A stretch of DNA of 64,000 nt, from the NCBI GenBank assembly GCA_932521035.1, contig OW051492.1, forward strand, positions 11,036,001-11,100,000, in the 5' to 3' direction. The first letter of the stretch is position 1. The number at the start of each line of letters is the position of its first letter. The notes beneath the pieces are model-generated. The model was not told the origin of the DNA, made no database searches, and saw only the letters and a list, made by a program, of their open reading frames with translations. A program made the translations under genes and the position numbers. Below, piece by piece: positions 11,437 to 22,712 of the stretch. The DNA is from Oscheius dolichura (Eukaryota > Nematoda > Chromadorea > Rhabditida > Rhabditidae).

Positions 11437-12324
11437 ACCCCCTTTTGCATTTTTAGCGACAGTTTGAGGAAGGTTTTACAGGTAAACTATCGTCTTTTTC
11501 TCCAAATAACGATCTCTATCTTCCGTTTACAGCTCTTTTTCAATAGAAAGGTGGATTAAAATAGGAATCGAAGTGCCCTTTGAGTCCTTCCGACGAGCTT
11601 CCTTCGTCTCCCAATTACACCGCGTAAATCATCTCGTTCAACCCGGAAGCAAATATGCCGCCGTTTTTTGTTCCCCAAATTCGGAGACGCCGTCTCTTTC
11701 TCTCTCCGGTCATCTCATTTCTTTGATACTCGTCCTTGAGAACTGTCAACAAGAATAAGGAAAACACTGTGCCAGATCTTTGTCCAATGACAAGGACGGG
11801 AAAACCGATAGTTCACGGAGAGGAGAAAATATAGAGTCCAAAAAGTGGGGAAACTGTCTAGACCCTTATCTAATCGAGCCAGCTGAATAATCAGAACCAG
11901 ACGAGCCATATTTTCCCTGCGCCTGCACCCGTAAAATCTCGGCAGCGCGCGGGATAGTCAAAATGGCGCGTCAGAATACCAGATGCCTGAACTGCCGAGA
12001 CTTTACGGGTGCGGACGCACTGGGAAATGTACCCAGCCAAAGTGAACTATGCTCTGATTTCCGGCTATTTTCTTCTAAAATATATCGTACTCACTAATAT
12101 TGACGAGTTTTGTGTTGTTTCAGTGTTTCCCCATTACTTTAAACTCTATTCCCCTGCCAGTCTGCTGTCCTTTCTCATGACCGCTGGTATCAGAAGAGTC
12201 GGATCAGTTCAACCCCGCCATTTTGATGGATGCCTCTCTCGAAAAGATTCTTTACACAGAAACAGTCCATATACACGTAACAATAACGAGAATCAATCAA
12301 TCTTCCAGAAAAAGGAAGAGTCGT
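11437..12324. other. intergenic, holds family A copy A2
   Basis: Apart from the element at 11921-12014 I see no supported gene. ORFs at 11573-11758 and 12009-12428 have no family signature, and the second overlaps the end of the Gly-rich gene on the other strand. Confidence 0.4.
11921..12014. repeat. family A palindromic element (copy A2)
   Basis: The left arm GCACCCGTAAAATCTCGGCAG and right arm CTGCCGAGACTTTACGGGTGC are near-perfect complements around a spacer of about 45 bases. Near-identity of the arms suggests a recent copy. Confidence 0.9.
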
Positions 12325-13169
12325 CTAGCGTCTCTGAGGAGGAGGGGGGACATCCCATCCTTGGCTGCCTCCTCCAGGAGCTCCGCCTCCTTGTCCTCCC
12401 CATCCTCCTTGTCCTAAAATTAGTTTGAATATTAAAATAATAGTTAATCGGCTACCTCCAGCTGCTCCTCCGGCACCTCCTCGTCCTCCTTTTCCTCCTC
12501 CTCGTCCTCCTCCGCCACCTGCCTGTCCTCCGAAGCCTCCCTGCTCTCCTCCAAAGCCGCCTCCCTGGCCGCCTTGTCCTCCACCGAAGCCTCCTTGTCC
12601 ACCCTGCTGACCTCCGAATCCTCCCTGGCCTTGTCCTCCCTGATCCCAGCCTCCTTGACCTAAATTATTTCCATTTTTAGAGAAAGGAGGATAGAAATTA
12701 CCGCCAGCACCTCCTCCTCGTCCTCCCTGGCCGCCTTGTTCCCAGCCGCCTTGACCTCCTTGTCCTCCTCCCTGTCCTCCTCCAAAGCCTCCTTGTCCTC
12801 CTCCTCGTCCTCCTTGGCCACCGAAGCCGCCCTGTCCTCCCTGGCCGCCTTGGTCCCAGCCGCCTTGTCCTCCTTGTCCTCCTTGACCTCCTTGTCCTCC
12901 TCCTCCTCGTCCTCCCTGTCCTCCACCTTGCTCCCAGCCTCCTTGTCCTGCAATTTTGCCGTTTTTGGAAGAAAGGGGAGAAAATTACCTCCACCACGTC
13001 CTCCTGGTCCTCCACCGAATCCTCCTCCTCGGCCACCATCCCAGCCCATTCGTCCTCCTCCGGGTCCCCAACGATCTCCCGGTCCCCAATGATGATGGTG
13101 GCCCCACTGTGGACCCCACTGGGCCACAACACAGCTAGCAAACAATAGAGATAGAATAATGGCTCTCAT
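12325..13169 (-). CDS. secreted glycine/glutamine-rich repeat protein
   Basis: Exons 12989-13169, 12702-12947, 12456-12659, 12325-12413; 239 aa. All introns are phase 1 and fall in Gly codons. The signal peptide MRAIILSLLFASCVVAQ is followed by a short His/Trp segment (WGPQWGHHHHWGP), then about 170 residues built from GGQGG, GGWEQGG and GGRGG units, ending PPPPQRR. The make-up suggests an extracellular structural or antimicrobial-type Gly-rich protein like many nematode secreted proteins; I recognise no domain. Exon amplification inside a Gly repeat is likely. The long open frames on the opposite strand are by-products of the GGN repeat. Confidence 0.8.
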
Positions 13170-13228
13170 ACTGAAAGTAGGAATAAAATAGACGAAAAAT
13201 TAGAATAAAAAGAAAAGCAAAAGAGGAT

Positions 13229-13300
13229 TGCCTCCACGCGGGATTGAACCACGGACCTTTGGTTTACAAGACCAACGCTCTGCCACTGAGCTATAGAGGC
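13229..13300 (-). tRNA. tRNA-Thr (TGT)
   Basis: A 72-base cloverleaf on the minus strand. The acceptor is GCCTCTA/TGGAGGC, the anticodon arm TTGGT-CTTGTAA-ACCAA (anticodon TGT), and the T arm GTGG-TTCAATC-CCGCG type with discriminator A. It is identical over its whole length to the tRNA at 21043-21114. Confidence 0.95.
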
Positions 13301-13854
13301 GCGCTGAGGAGGTTTGCCGCACAGGGCTACTGGGAAGCGCGGATAGCGTCTGATGGAGTTTCACTTGTTTTAGGAGGAGGGAAAGACTTTCCTGGGTCCA
13401 AATTTTAAATAAAACTGATTAAACGGGTCTCCAGAGGCTGGGTAATGAAGGAAAGGGGACGAAGAGCCGCTACCTTGTCAGGAAAGGAAGAGAAGAATCG
13501 CCACACTTCCCCCTCCGCTGGTGGACCGTTATAAGGAGAGAAGAAGGCGGGGATGGACGCAGAAATTGAGACCGGTAGCCAGGGAAAAGACGTGTGAACT
13601 TCGGGCAGTTGGGAGAAAAGTTCGGCGAAAATGCCCGGCCTTCTATTTTCACTATAATGTGATTCATCGAAAAGATGAGCCGGAAGTTCCTCGGGATCAC
13701 TTTTCCCGGGAGGAGGAAGTATTTTTAGAGTCCCCCCTGGGAAACTGGCTTCTCTAGCCGCAAAAACAATTCGTCACAGGACCTTTTCTGGGCAAGAAAC
13801 GGGATATCTTTATTCTCTGACAAGGGGAATATTGTACACGAATTAATCTGGGAA
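13301..13854. other. intergenic, nothing supported
   Basis: Short ORFs on both strands at 13470-13757 only; none has a signal peptide, domain or splice context. Confidence 0.3.
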
Positions 13855-14477
13855 TTAGGGAGGCACAATCTCGCCTCGTATCCCGCCGACCCGGGCTTCT
13901 TTCCAATCTTTGAATTCTTGGAGTCTCATCAGCTGCTTCTCCTCTTTGATGATGTCCTTTAGGGCTTGAAGACCGGCTGAAAATAGGTGGTAAAAAGCCA
14001 CAGTTAGACAGTGAGAAAGGTTCCCCACGTCTCAGGGTTTCGATCAAAGAAAGGGTAGGAAGAAATTCAGTACAAGAGCCACAGTAAGGCAGCTAGACCG
14101 CGGTTAGACAGCCGAGAAGAAGCTCCATCTTGAAGACTGGACCCGCTTTTCTACACCAGCTGTCTAACTGTGGCTCCAATCAAGAGAAAAAAAATTGAAA
14201 AATGACCAGGGTACTGTTACAATTGAAATAAGAATAGATAAATAGTCTTCTCAGGACCTCAGACGGTCAAAATTGGGCGAACCTCTTCCCTTTGGCTCTT
14301 GGCTGTCTAACTGTGGCTCGAATTTTGCTTAATCGGTAAAATCCAACCTTTCAGCTTCTCATTTTCTTCAGCTGTCGTTGCATAGGGGTCTGGAGCTCCA
14401 GATTTAACCACAATCTTGGAAGCCGCTTCGATTAAGAAGAAGGCAGACAACAATACAAGTGGTAGCAACCTCAACAT
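13855..14477 (-). CDS. small secreted protein, 83 aa
   Basis: Exons 14348-14477 and 13855-13976, joined in phase 1. The signal peptide MLRLLPLVLLSAFFLIEAA is followed by a charged helical region (EENEKLK, then ALKDIIKEEKQLMRLQEFKDW) and a GIRGEIVPP end. It has no cysteines and no dibasic-flanked repeats. The 371-base intron carries four copies of the CTGTCTAACTGTGGC motif. I do not recognise the family; a small secreted helical peptide is all the sequence supports. Confidence 0.6.
13998..14320. repeat. cluster of family D motif (GCCACAGTTAGACAG)
   Basis: Copies in both orientations near 13998, 14080-14115 (decayed), 14157 and 14303, inside the intron of the 83-aa gene. The same 15-mer recurs near 27758, 28257, 37422, 37491, 39644, 43889, 43926, 43978, 44049, 45352 and 47239. 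Confidence 0.8.
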
Positions 14478-15192
14478 GGCGATAGAACAGAATAATATTG
14501 GATTTCCGATTCGCTATAATTGGTGAAATATACAGGGCAGACAGTTTTCTCTTGTCTAGAAGACGGGAATAACATCTGGCACACGGAGGGAGAAAAATAA
14601 TAATAACAAACAGACGAGGACTTGTCTGGAGGGGGAAGACGAGGTCAGTCTCTCTCTCTCTGAAACTGGATATCAGTCACGAATATTTTTGCTCTTTGGA
14701 CCCAAATTTTTCGATAGAAAGGGAAAAATGATCTCTACTGTACTTGGAGATTGTATTTTCTTGTTTGGTTAAACTTTTTAAACGGGAAAAACTGGCGGTA
14801 TGAGTCACGGCGCAGGGATATGCGACTTCTTTGGCCCGTAACTCTTCACGAGAATTGAATTACCGGAAGATGGTCATACCATCAGAAAGAGCAGAAAATT
14901 CTGAACAAATTGTATAATGTGATTTTCCAAAATGTGCATTTTGTAAGTCTTGAATAGCCACGAAAACCCTCCATTGGTAATACAGTACTATGGGAATGGT
15001 TTGCGACTTTTAGAGGCGGATTACTACTAGGAAAACTGGGAGTTCTCACAAGATTTTTAGACTACCATAAACTAGAGAACATTGCCAACAAAATAGCAGT
15101 GTCACTTTTCCAAAAATTGGATATTTTCAGTCCGAAATAATTAAGAACTTCTTGAAAAGGTTCATTATATCTACCATAACGCCGCGCCGTCT
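14478..15192. other. intergenic, nothing supported
   Basis: Mixed-composition sequence with a short CT run near 14650. No ORF longer than chance and no recognised repeat. Confidence 0.3.
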
Positions 15193-15600
15193 CTAAACCT
15201 TGAACTTTTCCTGATTTAGTCGGATTTGTCCCTTCTTCTGCTCCGTTCCCAGCAGCGCGAAGAAGTTTAGCTCATAGCGACGTCCGTTGTAGTTGTATTT
15301 CCAGAGTCCGGACAGCTCGAGGTGCTCCTCCCGGCTGGCCTTGTTCCGCTGTTCCGCTTCCTCCAAGGCGGAGGCGCCCTCCTTGGCCGTGTCCAGTTTC
15401 TCCTCGATTTCTTGTTCCCAGTCCATGGAGATCGTCTTCTTCTCCGTTTTCTTCATTTTCTTCTCCCTATCCGAGAGAGAAGATTTCGGCCCGGCCGACT
15501 CCTCGTCCCTCACATCTTCCCAACTCGGATTTAGCGAGCCGTTGACCGTATCATCAATCAGCTGCTGAATATCCGTGTACACTTTCTCCGATGGATTCAT
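15193..15600 (-). CDS. unknown charged protein, 135 aa, single coding exon
   Basis: An unbroken frame beginning MNPSEKVYTDIQQLIDD, 10 bases downstream of a CTCTTCAG acceptor that probably marks trans-splicing or a 5'-UTR intron. The middle (residues 45-95) is Lys/Glu-rich and predicted coiled coil (REKKMKKTEKK, EEKLDTAKEGASALEEAEQR). The C-terminus, GLWKYNYNGRRYELNFFALL, looks folded. No signal peptide. I do not recognise the family. The reverse-strand frames overlapping it are shadows. Confidence 0.6.
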   Translation of the reverse strand: MNPSEKVYTDIQQLIDDTVNGSLNPSWEDVRDEESAGPKSSLSDREKKMKKTEKKTISMDWEQEIEEKLDTAKEGASALEEAEQRNKASREEHLELSGLWKYNYNGRRYELNFFALLGTEQKKGQIRLNQEKFKV

Positions 15601-16143
15601 GATATTCTGCTGAAGAGTTACTGTATTCTAAAGAGCGGGGAACTAGAGCAGACCTTTTAAAAATTGAGAAGAAGTAGAAATGACCGCCAGCGGGAGAGGA
15701 TTACTACCGTTTTGTCCGTTTCTCGACAGAACCTGCCCTCTCGGTGGGTTGATTTACATTTTCCCAAATATTTTACCCAGTCCTTGTTCCCCGTTATTTT
15801 CTGGTCTAGAAAATGTTTTACCTCCCGGAATGCCTAGTGTTTTTGACCCTCAAATTCCCCTTTCCCACCGGATTCCATTTCTCGCTTCCCTTGTCATTCC
15901 CCGTCCCAATTTCTCTCCAAAATCCCCCTTCAACCCTAGATTTCTTTTCCATTCAAGACCACAGATCTCCTCTCCTCTCCCCAGGGTCAAAATGTGTCAT
16001 TCTCACTCCCCGGGATATCATCTGCAGCCTATTTACTCCCCAGCACCGTGGCCGACCGTGCCTCCAGCCGGCGGCCGCTCTAATCTGGGATCAAATTCTT
16101 CCCCACCCTATAAAACGGCTCCCTTCTTCTTCTACACTCAAAA

Positions 16144-16592
16144 ATGAAGCTCCTTCTCCTCTTCCTGACAACAATTTCCACCCTCTTGGCCTACAGTATC
16201 CCAGGTTCGCTCCTCTTTTCGCTCCAGAACCCCTAGCTAGCCTTAGAACGCGCCTTCGGCTCCGTCGACCCTCCCCAGCTCCTGCCTCAATTGAATTCAG
16301 AGATTCGAGCCATTGAGCAGGCATTTTCTGACGGTGGATGGAGTCAGTATTATGGACGGACGGGTTACGGTAGCAACTACAACAATTACAACAACTACGG
16401 TAGCGGATACAACTACAATCCGTATAATTACGGTAGTTATGGAAATTATGGAAATTATGGGAACTATGGGAACTATTACGGTAATTATGGCTATGTTAGT
16501 ATAGTTTTTTGATAGAAAAAGGTAAATTTTAGAATAATTACAACTACAGCCCGTATACCTACAGTGGGTACTCGTATTATGGAAAGAAGTAG
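16144..16592 (+). CDS. secreted Tyr/Gly/Asn-rich protein, 122 aa
   Basis: Exons 16144-16204, 16247-16494 and 16533-16592, in frame. The signal peptide MKLLLLFLTTISTLLAYS is followed by a short polar region (LNSEIRAIEQAF) and then about 65 residues of YGNYGNYG/YNNYN repeats ending SYYGKK. Tandem GGAAATTAT-type codons show recent repeat growth. An AATAAA signal lies at about 16651. The pattern resembles nematode YG-rich secreted (NLP- or matrix-type) proteins, without a specific match. Confidence 0.75.
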
Positions 16593-17267
16593 AGGAAAAA
16601 CCTCCTGGAACCAATTTTCTTCACTCTTTGTTAATAATTGTTGCATTTTTAATAAATATACAGTATTACCGTAACCAGTTAGTTGTTTTAACAATTAAAA
16701 TTGGCCCCAGGAGAGCCTTCCACGCCTCCAGTCCTCAAAGATGCTGGGGAAGGATATTTTGAACATTCAAATCCTCCATTTCTCAAAATCGCTCTGGCCC
16801 TGGTGAATAAGAAGAGCTCCGGCGACGCGACCTATGTCTACTTGACCAGCTCGATGAGATGATTCCAACGAGCTATCAGATTTCCATTCTAGTCAAGATT
16901 TCGGGCCGTGGCTCCTCGATCTTTCCCGGGAGGGGATAACTCAATAGAGACTGCTGGAGAGGGTTAGTATAGGGCGTATTTCAAACCAAAATAGGTGCCA
17001 GAAATCCAGTCTGGTTGAGATAAGAACAGCATCTTGTAGATCTCGACGAGCTCTTTCTAGCGGTATATGATAGATCCGCAGAAGTGGGGAAGTTCGGGCG
17101 GAGTCATTCGATTCTTGACCAGGAGCTTCAGTTAGGCATAGGTCGCTTTCCACCATCGATGGTGTGTGATATTGACCAAGGAAGAGCAACTTTTTGATTA
17201 TAAATAAACGTTTATTATATACAGGAGATACAAGATGATGTTTGGGGCTTTAAAATAGAGGCGGAGG
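16593..17267. other. intergenic, nothing supported
   Basis: Between a plus-strand and a minus-strand gene end. No ORF with a recognisable product; AATAAA signals of both genes are near its edges. Confidence 0.3.
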
Positions 17268-20200
17268 CTATCTTCTTGCTGGAGGTGGGGGCGGAGGAGC
17301 CGGAGTCCCAACTGGAGGAGGAGGAGGAGCCGGAGTCCCAACTGGAGGAGGAGGAGGAGCCGGAGTCCCAACTGGAGGAGGAGGAGGAGCCTCTGTTCCT
17401 GCCGGTGGTGGAGGCGGTGGCTGGGTAGGAGCCGTTGTCGGCGGCGGAGGAGGAGGAGGCGGTGGGACATAATCCGCCGGTCTCAAATACATCCAAACAT
17501 CGGCTATCAGCTGATAGCCAAAGGTGATAAAAGGCCTCAAATTCTGCTGATCCGGTGGAGGATCGAGGCACGATGTCCGGAACTGGAGAGCTTATTTTAA
17601 TCTTGAAGAGGAGGAGACTCACCCCGTTGAGATTCGCCGGTCCGCAGAGATCCTTCTGGGTGTCCGGGAACCAGAAGCCGACGTTGGAATGAATGGCTGT
17701 GCATCTAGCAATGGTGGTATCCTTGTCAAAAGCCTGGAATGCCGGTCCAGGGCCGGCAAGATCCCATCTGACCCAGCCGTCAAATGGTCCGGTATACCTC
17801 TTGTCTGTTCCGTTGCACATCTAAGTTTTATCTTACTAATTTGGTAAGTTTTATATGTCATTTTGTAGAGGAGATTGAGATCTATCGATCGATGCAAAAA
17901 TCATCGAAAGTGGATAAGTAGAATTTGAGAAAAGGGCGGGGAAATGTGGAGGCAGCTCGCGCGCCAGGAAACCCGCCCTTGCACCCGTAGAATCTCGGTA
18001 GCGATTTCTCCTTTTCTTATTTTTTGTACTGGTAGTCCCTTACCTGTGGAATGACGACAGCATACCCGGTAGTTGCGTCATTAACGGAGAAGAGAGGATA
18101 AGTACAGTCAGTCACGTCATCCGCCGCGAAGCCATACCCACAGCGGACTATTCCCTTCAGCAGAAGGCTATAAATCCCAATTACCCTCTCCAGATTACAG
18201 TACACCCTACCTAGTCTGTTGATCATGTGTCATTTTGTAGATAAAGTCCAGCCCGAGCCATCTGTCCGCCCCCTCTCCGAAGCCGGCTTCATATTCGGCG
18301 AAGGATCTATTAGCCATTCCGGCCCCGCCATTATGAGCCAGGAGGGTCCATCCCCCTCCATTGTGGGACATATCACAAGAGACATTGATGGCAGAGTAGG
18401 CGGGAAGACCTCTCAAGGGATAGGGAGGGTGGATTCTGGAATGTTTAGCTTTTTGGGGGAAAATAGAGGGGGCTTGACCCAGTGTTTAGGTAGTTCGCGG
18501 CCAATTGCCCCTTGTAGCAGTTGATGGTCCTCCCTAGAGCTATTTTAAGTGATTTTGGCTTTCCACAGATCCCCACGAGGCCCTCCAAAAGCCTTTTGAC
18601 ACAGAAAAGGGGCTCCCGGTAACCACAAAAGAGCCAGAGTCTTTAAAAGAGCCCGCCGAACCTTCTAGGCAATCTATTGAATGAGGATATTGGAGTACCC
18701 GTCCCGAAAAGCCCTATAGGGATCGGAATTCCGGATTTTTCCTGGAAAAGGGTCCAAAATCGCTATCCTGTCCCGTATTGTCAATCTATCCCTCCAAAAA
18801 TGAATAATACTGGCTCTACAGTCCCAAAACAGTGCTTACATCTGTTCGCCATCGGTCCTCACTCCCCAATAAGTCTGAAGGTCGGCGCAGTGTCTACTCG
18901 GCTTGTACAGTTGACAGTCCTTTCCCAGCTGGTAAGGTTTACAGCTACATTGATAAGAGCCAATGGTATTGGTGCAGTTGCCCAGCCCCTTGTCCTGTCC
19001 ACAGCTGTTCCCATCCAGACACTCGTCGATATCGGTGCAATTGAAGCCGTCCCCCTGGAAACCGGGTCGACACCGACACGTCATGTGGTGATCGGCGTCC
19101 GTTCCACAATATCCATACTGGTCACACTCGACCGGTTGGCTGACGTAGGTCCCATTGATGCAGGTGGCCGCGACGGTGCAGTTCCCGTCGAGCCAGGTCT
19201 TATTCGCCTGGTGGAAGTTGCCATTCCCGTCCATGCAGCCGCAATTCGAGATTGGGATACAGGAAAAGTGCAGTAGGTTCGTATTGTCGATTACATTATT
19301 TGCATTGCATTCACAGCCTTCGAAACAGCCTGGAAATTTGGAATTTGCCGTTATTTTTCTGAAAAGCGCGCGCTGTAAGCATGCTCCATTCTAAACAGTT
19401 CTAAAATAGCTATTTCCATCACTTTTCACTAAGTTTTTTCCATTTATTATATTGCCTACAGTGTGCAGAATACTGTAAACAAAAGAAATTACAGGAAAAG
19501 TAAAAAAATTTAGGAAATTCAGCGAAAAGCGCGGTGGAGCAAGTTGTTTGAACAGAGCGCGCTTACGAAGCGTTTTCTTGTGTTTTTTTAAATTTCATGT
19601 AATCAGGACGATGTTCAAAGAGTGGAGATTACTGTAAACCAAAAACATCTGGAAAAAATGGGCGAAATTTGATGGAAATCCCGATTTGGAAGATCTATTA
19701 GAGTGGAGCGCGCTTACGGGTGCCCCGCTGCTAAAATTCCTACAGTAAACTAAAAAAAGAATTACCAGACCTTGATTACAGGTGTCCGGCTTCTTCGGTT
19801 CAGCACACGTCGCTGGACAAGAAGTAGTACAGGAAGAATAATGACTTCCAGGGTTACAAATCGGGGCACAGTCGCCGATAGTCTGTCTCCAGGGCCCGAC
19901 ATCCGTATTTGGCAGCATCGACTGACAAATATGGACAAAATTCGTCAAAACACTACAGCGTAACGTCGTTTGGCCACAGATATCCATCACACAATTCTCA
20001 TAATAGCCCTAAAATTTAAATTACACCTTTAAATTAGGGGAAAACCTCAATTTGATCGGCTCCTAGCCTCTGGCACATACTGAAGGGGCCACTGCCGTTG
20101 GCGGCCTGTTCAATTGGGGAACAAGCGTCGGCCGCAGCTTGGAGGTCACAGACGGTATTGTTGGTGATAACAGAACCGGGAATACACTGCCCGGTGGAGG

Positions 20201-22712
20201 AGGTAGACGTGAATTTGGTCGTTATCCAGGAATCTTGACACTCGTTGAATTCCAGAGACTCCATTGGGTCGTCTTTCAACGGGAGACGGGTGAAATTGGC
20301 CGGAAGAGGGAGTACTGTACCATTCCTGAAGGAAAAAATAGCTTATTGGGCATCAGTTAAGCCTAAATTGAGTATATCTTATGACCTAACGATCGGATTT
20401 ACTTACTCTAAAAACAAAATTTACTATTTACGACAAGATCTATCGATTGGCGTTAATATCTAAGAGCTACGATGAAATCCAATTTTTGTGTAAAAAAATC
20501 TCTCTCGTAAGCCTAAGCTAAGCCTAAATCGAGTATATCTCGGCACTAGGTTACCCAATTTGATCGCATTAAAAACAAAAGTTCCTAATTACTTCGAGCT
20601 CTTTCGATTGCTGCCAAAACCTTTGTAGTGCGGCCAAATCTTATTTTCCATTTGTGTAGCCAAACTACAATCGCTAAACGGTGCTTATTTCTTCCATTTT
20701 TGACATTTTTACAATTTTTACCCTCGTTATTCAGAAATAGCAGAAAATTCTGAGTTTTGTAAGCCTACCTGCAAACAATGTCGTTCATCTTATTGTCGTC
20801 AATATTCCCTGCCACTCCACAAAGAGTCTGGGCACCTCGAAATTCTGGAACATCCGGCACTTCGACGCAGATCGTTCCTCCTGTGGTGAAAGTAACCGTG
20901 ACATATTGGTCATTCTTCACGGTGAATTGCTCATTGACGAAGGTTACGGTAATCTGAATCCAAATTGAGCAGAATCTTCCAAAATGGGAGTAGAAAAGTC
21001 GAGTAGCGACAAAACTGATCAAGGGAACTGTAAGCACCCCGCGCCTCTATAGCTCAGTGGCAGAGCGTTGGTCTTGTAAACCAAAGGTCCGTGGTTCAAT
21101 CCCGCGTGGAGGCAATTCTGTTTTTGCTTTTTTTCTGACTCACTTTAGCTTCCGTTTGGGATGGGAAGAAGTACGGTGTGTTGACATTTACTCCATTAAA
21201 GTAGGCCGTCTTCTTCCTGGCGTCCAGATGGACCAACTGGTCATACATTGTCACTTCCAGTTCTGTCGACATAGCAGTACTGTAATCCGAGTTCTTATAT
21301 CAAAAAACTAGGAAAATACTGGGTAGCTCCGCAAAGTTCGCTCTTGGTCCTGACAGAATAAGAGGCATATCCCCCGGCCAGCGGTTGACAAGGCTCGGAA
21401 TAGACAAAAGGGCAGGTTCCTGAAGGGAAAGGTGGATGGGTTACTGTATTAGTTTTATACCCATATAGTCGAAGAGGAGACCGTCGAAAGTGGTGAAATG
21501 GGGATCACCGGAGGAACAGGCCTTCCTCGTCCTGCTGGAGCAGCCCTGCTGGAGATCGTTGGGATCTCCGGAATAGCCCATGGGACAGACACAATTAATC
21601 TGGTGATTGGTAGCGTAGCAATTCGCTCCAGGACCGCAGGTATCATTCCCACAGGTCAGGACGTGTTCACAATGGTCGCCTTGAGTATTTCCGGGGCAGA
21701 GACACCTAAAATAGGGAAATTGACGAAAATTAAGAGTAAACGGGGCCTGTACTTCACTATTTTCACTTTCCTAGGAGCTAAGAACCTTTTTAGACCTTTA
21801 AAATTCAGAGAAAGGCTTAAAATTGAGGCTACAGTACCACAATGGCGCGCAGTAACCTTGCCCCAATTAAAACACCTCCAAATCACTATTCTTATTCGTT
21901 TTTTTGAATGTTTTTTTAAAATTTATATGATCCTCACAGCGTAGAGATTACTGTAAAAGATAAAAAATAGAAAAAGAAACTGGAAGAAATGAAGAAAATT
22001 GAAGGAAAATGCGATCTAACTCGCAGTTAGATTAGAGCGCGGTTACAGGGTGCGCTTACGGAGTTCGCGGTTCAATTTGGATTCTACAGTAATCTAGAAA
22101 GAGCATACTATGGGTTCCGGTTGGAAATATAATATAAAACGTACGTATATTTATCCCAGGGGCTCTCCGGGTCGACCTGGCAGGTTCCTCCATTCAGACA
22201 GGGCTGTCTGCTGCAGATATTGCACGTCGCCTCCGTTTGATTGTCATTATCGAATTTACTCCAAAATGATACTGATTTTCTTGGCTGGAAATGGCTATTT
22301 ATTCGTATTTTTATAAGCAAACCGAAGAAAATGCGCTCAAAATATGTTCCTTCTCCTTCAAGGCGGATTGAAGGAGGTCGACTAGCTGCTCCCTTGGCAG
22401 ACAGGCCAATTCCCGGCAATGGAGACCACTGAAATGAGTTTATTTTGGTCTAATTGCGCGTTTTCCGGGTTACTGTAACAGCTCGCCAACCCTTGTAAAC
22501 AGCAGGCGCGCGTTGGACGATATACGCTGAACAAACTTGAAACTATGCATGTTTCTCAAAAATTTGATATTTTTATAATTTTTAAAATAGATATTCGGAA
22601 TCAGCAGAAAATTCTGAGCCTTTTAAAGGTAAATTCGTTAAATTTTGACTTACTATTCAAATAGACCAGCCGATAATGGGAGGAGAACTTGAAGAAGAAG
22701 GCAGGCTCTCAT
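17268..22712 (-). CDS. secreted EGF-VWD-C8-TIL-EGF-fibrinogen domain protein, 946 aa
   Basis: Fourteen exons close in frame: 22654-22712, 22323-22428, 22145-22284, 21461-21705, 21320-21419, 21144-21279, 20769-20953, 20046-20325, 19771-20008, 18840-19329, 18211-18435, 18044-18167, 17623-17820, 17268-17582. Signal peptide MRACLLLQVLLPLSAG; EGF (CSRQPCLNGGTC) and an EGF-like unit (residues ~75-160); VWD from CSSGDPHFTTFDGLLFDYMG to CGVAGNIDDNKMND (~170-320); C8-type Cys region (~345-440); TIL (CNPGSHYSSCTTSCPATC); calcium-binding-type EGFs (DIDECLDGNSC); fibrinogen-related domain (~650-842: NVSCDMSHNGGGWTLL, NVGFWFPDTQKDLCGPANLNG); tail of repeated TPAPPPPPVG units. An extracellular adhesive or matrix protein. 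Each domain is clear; I cannot name a known orthologue with this order. Confidence 0.9.
17981..18002. repeat. family A single arm (A3)
   Basis: TTGCACCCGTAGAATCTCGGTAG stands alone in an intron of the VWD/fibrinogen gene, with no complementary arm nearby. Confidence 0.7.
19420..19735. repeat. two copies of an intronic repeat (family F)
   Basis: Two imperfect direct copies (about 19420-19570 and 19590-19730) share GA-TTACTGTAAAC-A near the start, then an A-rich stretch and a GAGCGCGCTTACG-like end. A third, diverged copy is at 21895-22060 in another intron of the same gene. No coding capacity. Confidence 0.5.
20600..20770. repeat. family C element, diverged copy (C1)
   Basis: Carries the family C right end (TTGACATTTTTACAATTTTT, ATTCAGAAATAGCAGAAAATTCTGAG) and only traces of the left end. 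Intronic, in the VWD/fibrinogen gene. Confidence 0.6.
21043..21114 (+). tRNA. tRNA-Thr (TGT) nested antisense in an intron
   Basis: A 72-base cloverleaf with acceptor GCCTCTA/TGGAGGC, anticodon arm TTGGT-CTTGTAA-ACCAA, and B box GGTTCAATCCC. It is identical to the minus-strand tRNA at 13229-13300. It lies on the plus strand inside the 20954-21143 intron of the minus-strand VWD/fibrinogen gene, 29 bases from the exon at 21144. Confidence 0.95.
22455..22630. repeat. family C element (C2)
   Basis: Left end TTACTGTAACAGCTCGCCAACC with TGTAAACAGC; middle GTTGGACGATATACGCTGAAC; right end GATATTCGGAATCAGCAGAAAATTCTGAG. It fills most of the first intron of the VWD/fibrinogen gene. Confidence 0.85.

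Noticed and set aside
12736-13092. 118-aa plus-strand frame rich in Ser/Leu/Pro
   Set aside because: It is the complement of GGN-coded Gly repeats of the minus-strand gene; such repeats leave all frames open.
17198-17470. Minus-strand frame with LLLLQLGLRLL repeats
   Set aside because: Shadow of the Pro-rich tail of the VWD/fibrinogen gene in another frame; the Pro frame continues upstream exons in phase and this one does not.
18677-19276. 199-aa plus-strand frame
   Set aside because: Antisense to the 490-base EGF exon of the VWD/fibrinogen gene, whose Cys spacing is clear.
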